The notes beneath the pieces were generated by a model. That model made no database searches. It saw nothing but the letters and a program-made list of their open reading frames with translations, and was not told where the DNA came from. This document shows positions 62,914 to 64,000 of a stretch of DNA of 64,000 nucleotides, piece by piece. The stretch is taken from assembly GCF_014636315.1 (NCBI RefSeq), contig NZ_BMED01000002.1:434001-498000 (forward strand), written 5' to 3'. Numbering within the stretch: position 1 is the first letter of the stretch; every line of letters begins with the position of its first letter. The position numbers and the translations under genes were made by a program. This stretch comes from Parundibacterium terreum. Lineage in GTDB: Bacteria > Pseudomonadota > Gammaproteobacteria > Burkholderiales > Burkholderiaceae_D.

Positions 62914-63690
62914 TCAATGCAGCCAATGCAAAAAGAGAGGCATTCCCAAGCCTGAATATACCAGTCCAGACGATATGTTAAAGGATATTTCTGTTCCCTT
63001 GTCCAGGCCCGAACAAATGGTCAGGTGACCGCCCAGTTTTTGTGCACGCTCTTCCATGGCTTCCAGCCCCCATGGCCTGTGCTCCTCGGCCTCCTCTTGC
63101 TGGAAACCAATACCGTCATCCTGTATCGAGATTTCAAAATTCGCATGCCCAAAAACAATGGTCACGCTGATTCGCCTGGCCTTGCTATGTCTGAATGCAT
63201 TTGACATGGCTGCAATGGCAATGCTGTAGATTTCATCTCCAGCCAATGTGAGCAAGCTTCGTACCCGCCCCTCCACAATCAGTTCAAATGCAATCCCGTA
63301 GTCCGCACTGAACTGGCTTCCACGCGCATCCAGGACGGCAATCAGGTTGTCTCCAATACCCATGGGGCTACGCGTGTCCACTACCGTTTCACGGGATACC
63401 ACCACAAGCTGCTCTGCATCATCCAGCACTTTTTCTATCGCCACTCGCGTGGGAACACCGGCGGGAAGAGTATTGACTGCAAGCTGGCAGCGCAAGGTAA
63501 TGCCTTGCAAGCCCTGCAGCAGGACATCATAGGAATTCCTGGCGACACGCTCATGGTCCCTGTGCAGTACAGTGAGCCTCTCCCGCTCTTTCAGGATCAG
63601 CCTGTTGTATCTCCGGCGGTAGCTTATGCAAACGCATACGCACACAAATATCGACAAGCAGCAGATCAACCATACAGAGCCGAGCGTCAT
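62914..63690 (-). CDS. Degenerate histidine kinase (HisKA_3/HATPase type), likely pseudokinase
   Basis: This 258-aa membrane-anchored protein has one Cys-rich helix (WLICCLSIFVCVCVCIS) and a kinase core like that of NarX/DesK-type kinases. The phosphorylated His of the H-box is replaced: VARNSYDVLLQGLQG, where Tyr54 stands where a LHD His is expected. In the N-box the catalytic Glu position is Ala160 (IAIAAMSNAFRHS), though Asn164 is kept. The ATP-lid motifs DDGIGF and GLEAMEERAQKLGG remain. It has no large sensor domain. It lies upstream of an intact response regulator. It may bind ATP but probably cannot autophosphorylate normally. An upstream frame reaches 63744. Confidence 0.8.
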   Translation of the reverse strand: MTLGSVWLICCLSIFVCVCVCISYRRRYNRLILKERERLTVLHRDHERVARNSYDVLLQGLQGITLRCQLAVNTLPAGVPTRVAIEKVLDDAEQLVVVSRETVVDTRSPMGIGDNLIAVLDARGSQFSADYGIAFELIVEGRVRSLLTLAGDEIYSIAIAAMSNAFRHSKARRISVTIVFGHANFEISIQDDGIGFQQEEAEEHRPWGLEAMEERAQKLGGHLTICSGLDKGTEISFNISSGLVYSGLGMPLFLHWLH

Positions 63691-64000
63691 AGGGTCGTGC
63701 TTCCCTTGTGGTTTCCGATTTCCATCTGGTTTGCAGCAATGCAAGCAAAAGCCAATGGCTTGAATCTATATCAGATTCTTCCAGGATGCCATGGATGAAA
63801 GCCCCATCACCACGAATAGACTAGCTCGCCATTACCCTAAAGAGGTAGAAGGCATTACCCCTCCCCGGCGGGTTGCAATCCGGTGAGCCGGCGCAAGCAA
63901 AACTGAGAAAATACACTGCAGACATAAAACCAGTGCAGAAACTGCATCAGCATCTGTTATCTATATCGCAGATCCGGCTGCTGCCGGCTATGCACCAGGG
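63691..64000. other. Upstream region of the kinase gene to the window end
   Basis: No gene is supported. It contains the inverted-repeat motif at 63833-63847 and presumably the promoter of the kinase/regulator operon. Confidence 0.5.
63833..63847 (-). promoter_or_regulatory. Candidate response-regulator site upstream of the kinase gene
   Basis: Minus strand TACCTCTTTAGGGTA has TACC/GGTA symmetric ends. It lies about 140 nt upstream of the kinase start and matches the site upstream of the porin gene. Confidence 0.4.

Overview
The window looks like chromosome of a betaproteobacterium of the Burkholderiales, most like the Oxalobacteraceae (Herminiimonas/Janthinobacterium type). This is inferred from gene families and gene order, the Omp32-like porin, the betaproteobacterial transporters and moderately GC-rich coding sequence. 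No rRNA, tRNA, CRISPR array or insertion sequence was recognised.

Layout. 1-2.4 kb: the 3' part of metY (minus strand) with a structured leader or small RNA carrying two intrinsic terminators, then two small hypothetical genes. 2.4-8.4 kb: an AaeR-type LysR regulator divergent from a four-gene efflux operon (outer-membrane factor, FUSC transporter, AaeX-like peptide, HlyD adaptor). 8.4-11.3 kb: two short-chain dehydrogenases and a LysR regulator. 11.4-46.5 kb: one contiguous flagellar locus of the lateral (Flag-2/Laf) type. It holds two nearly identical flagellin genes, a FliK-like gene, flhA-flhB-fliR-fliQ-fliP-fliN-fliM (minus), a non-coding AT-rich gap, fliEFGHIJ, fliD-fliS-fliT-fliK-fliL, a dedicated sigma-28 factor, motAB, flgMN, a separate peptidoglycan hydrolase, flgA (minus), flgB to flgL and an uncharacterised FliD/flagellin-like protein. 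46.6-49.9 kb: copper homeostasis (copZ, cueR, copA) with two CueR-type promoters. 50-57.4 kb: a fosmidomycin-resistance-type MFS pump, glucokinase, a TetR regulator, a D-serine-dehydratase-like enzyme, DsbC, a dihaem cytochrome c and a YoaK/DUF1275 protein. 57.4-64 kb: an amidohydrolase, an XapX protein, an isochorismatase-family hydrolase, a porin, and a NarL-type response regulator beside a histidine kinase that has lost key catalytic residues.

How it fits together. The flagellar locus encodes nearly everything for a second, independently regulated flagellum: export gate, basal body, hook, filament, stator, sigma factor and anti-sigma factor. Four genes expected to be transcribed late (both flagellin genes, fliD, flgK) carry the same promoter-like element, TTTMAK-N14-GGTCGYC, which differs from the classical sigma-28 box and is probably read by the sigma factor encoded here. 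The lafK activator gene, which lies between fliM and fliE in known lateral systems, is missing and replaced by about 0.6 kb of AT-rich non-coding DNA with two palindromes. Other unusual points are a second FliK-domain protein, an NPEH instead of NPTH site in FlhB, a FliM without a visible CheY-binding motif, and a FlgJ split into two genes. Outside the flagellar locus the most unusual item is the predicted pseudokinase/response-regulator pair. A motif upstream of the kinase gene recurs upstream of the porin gene.
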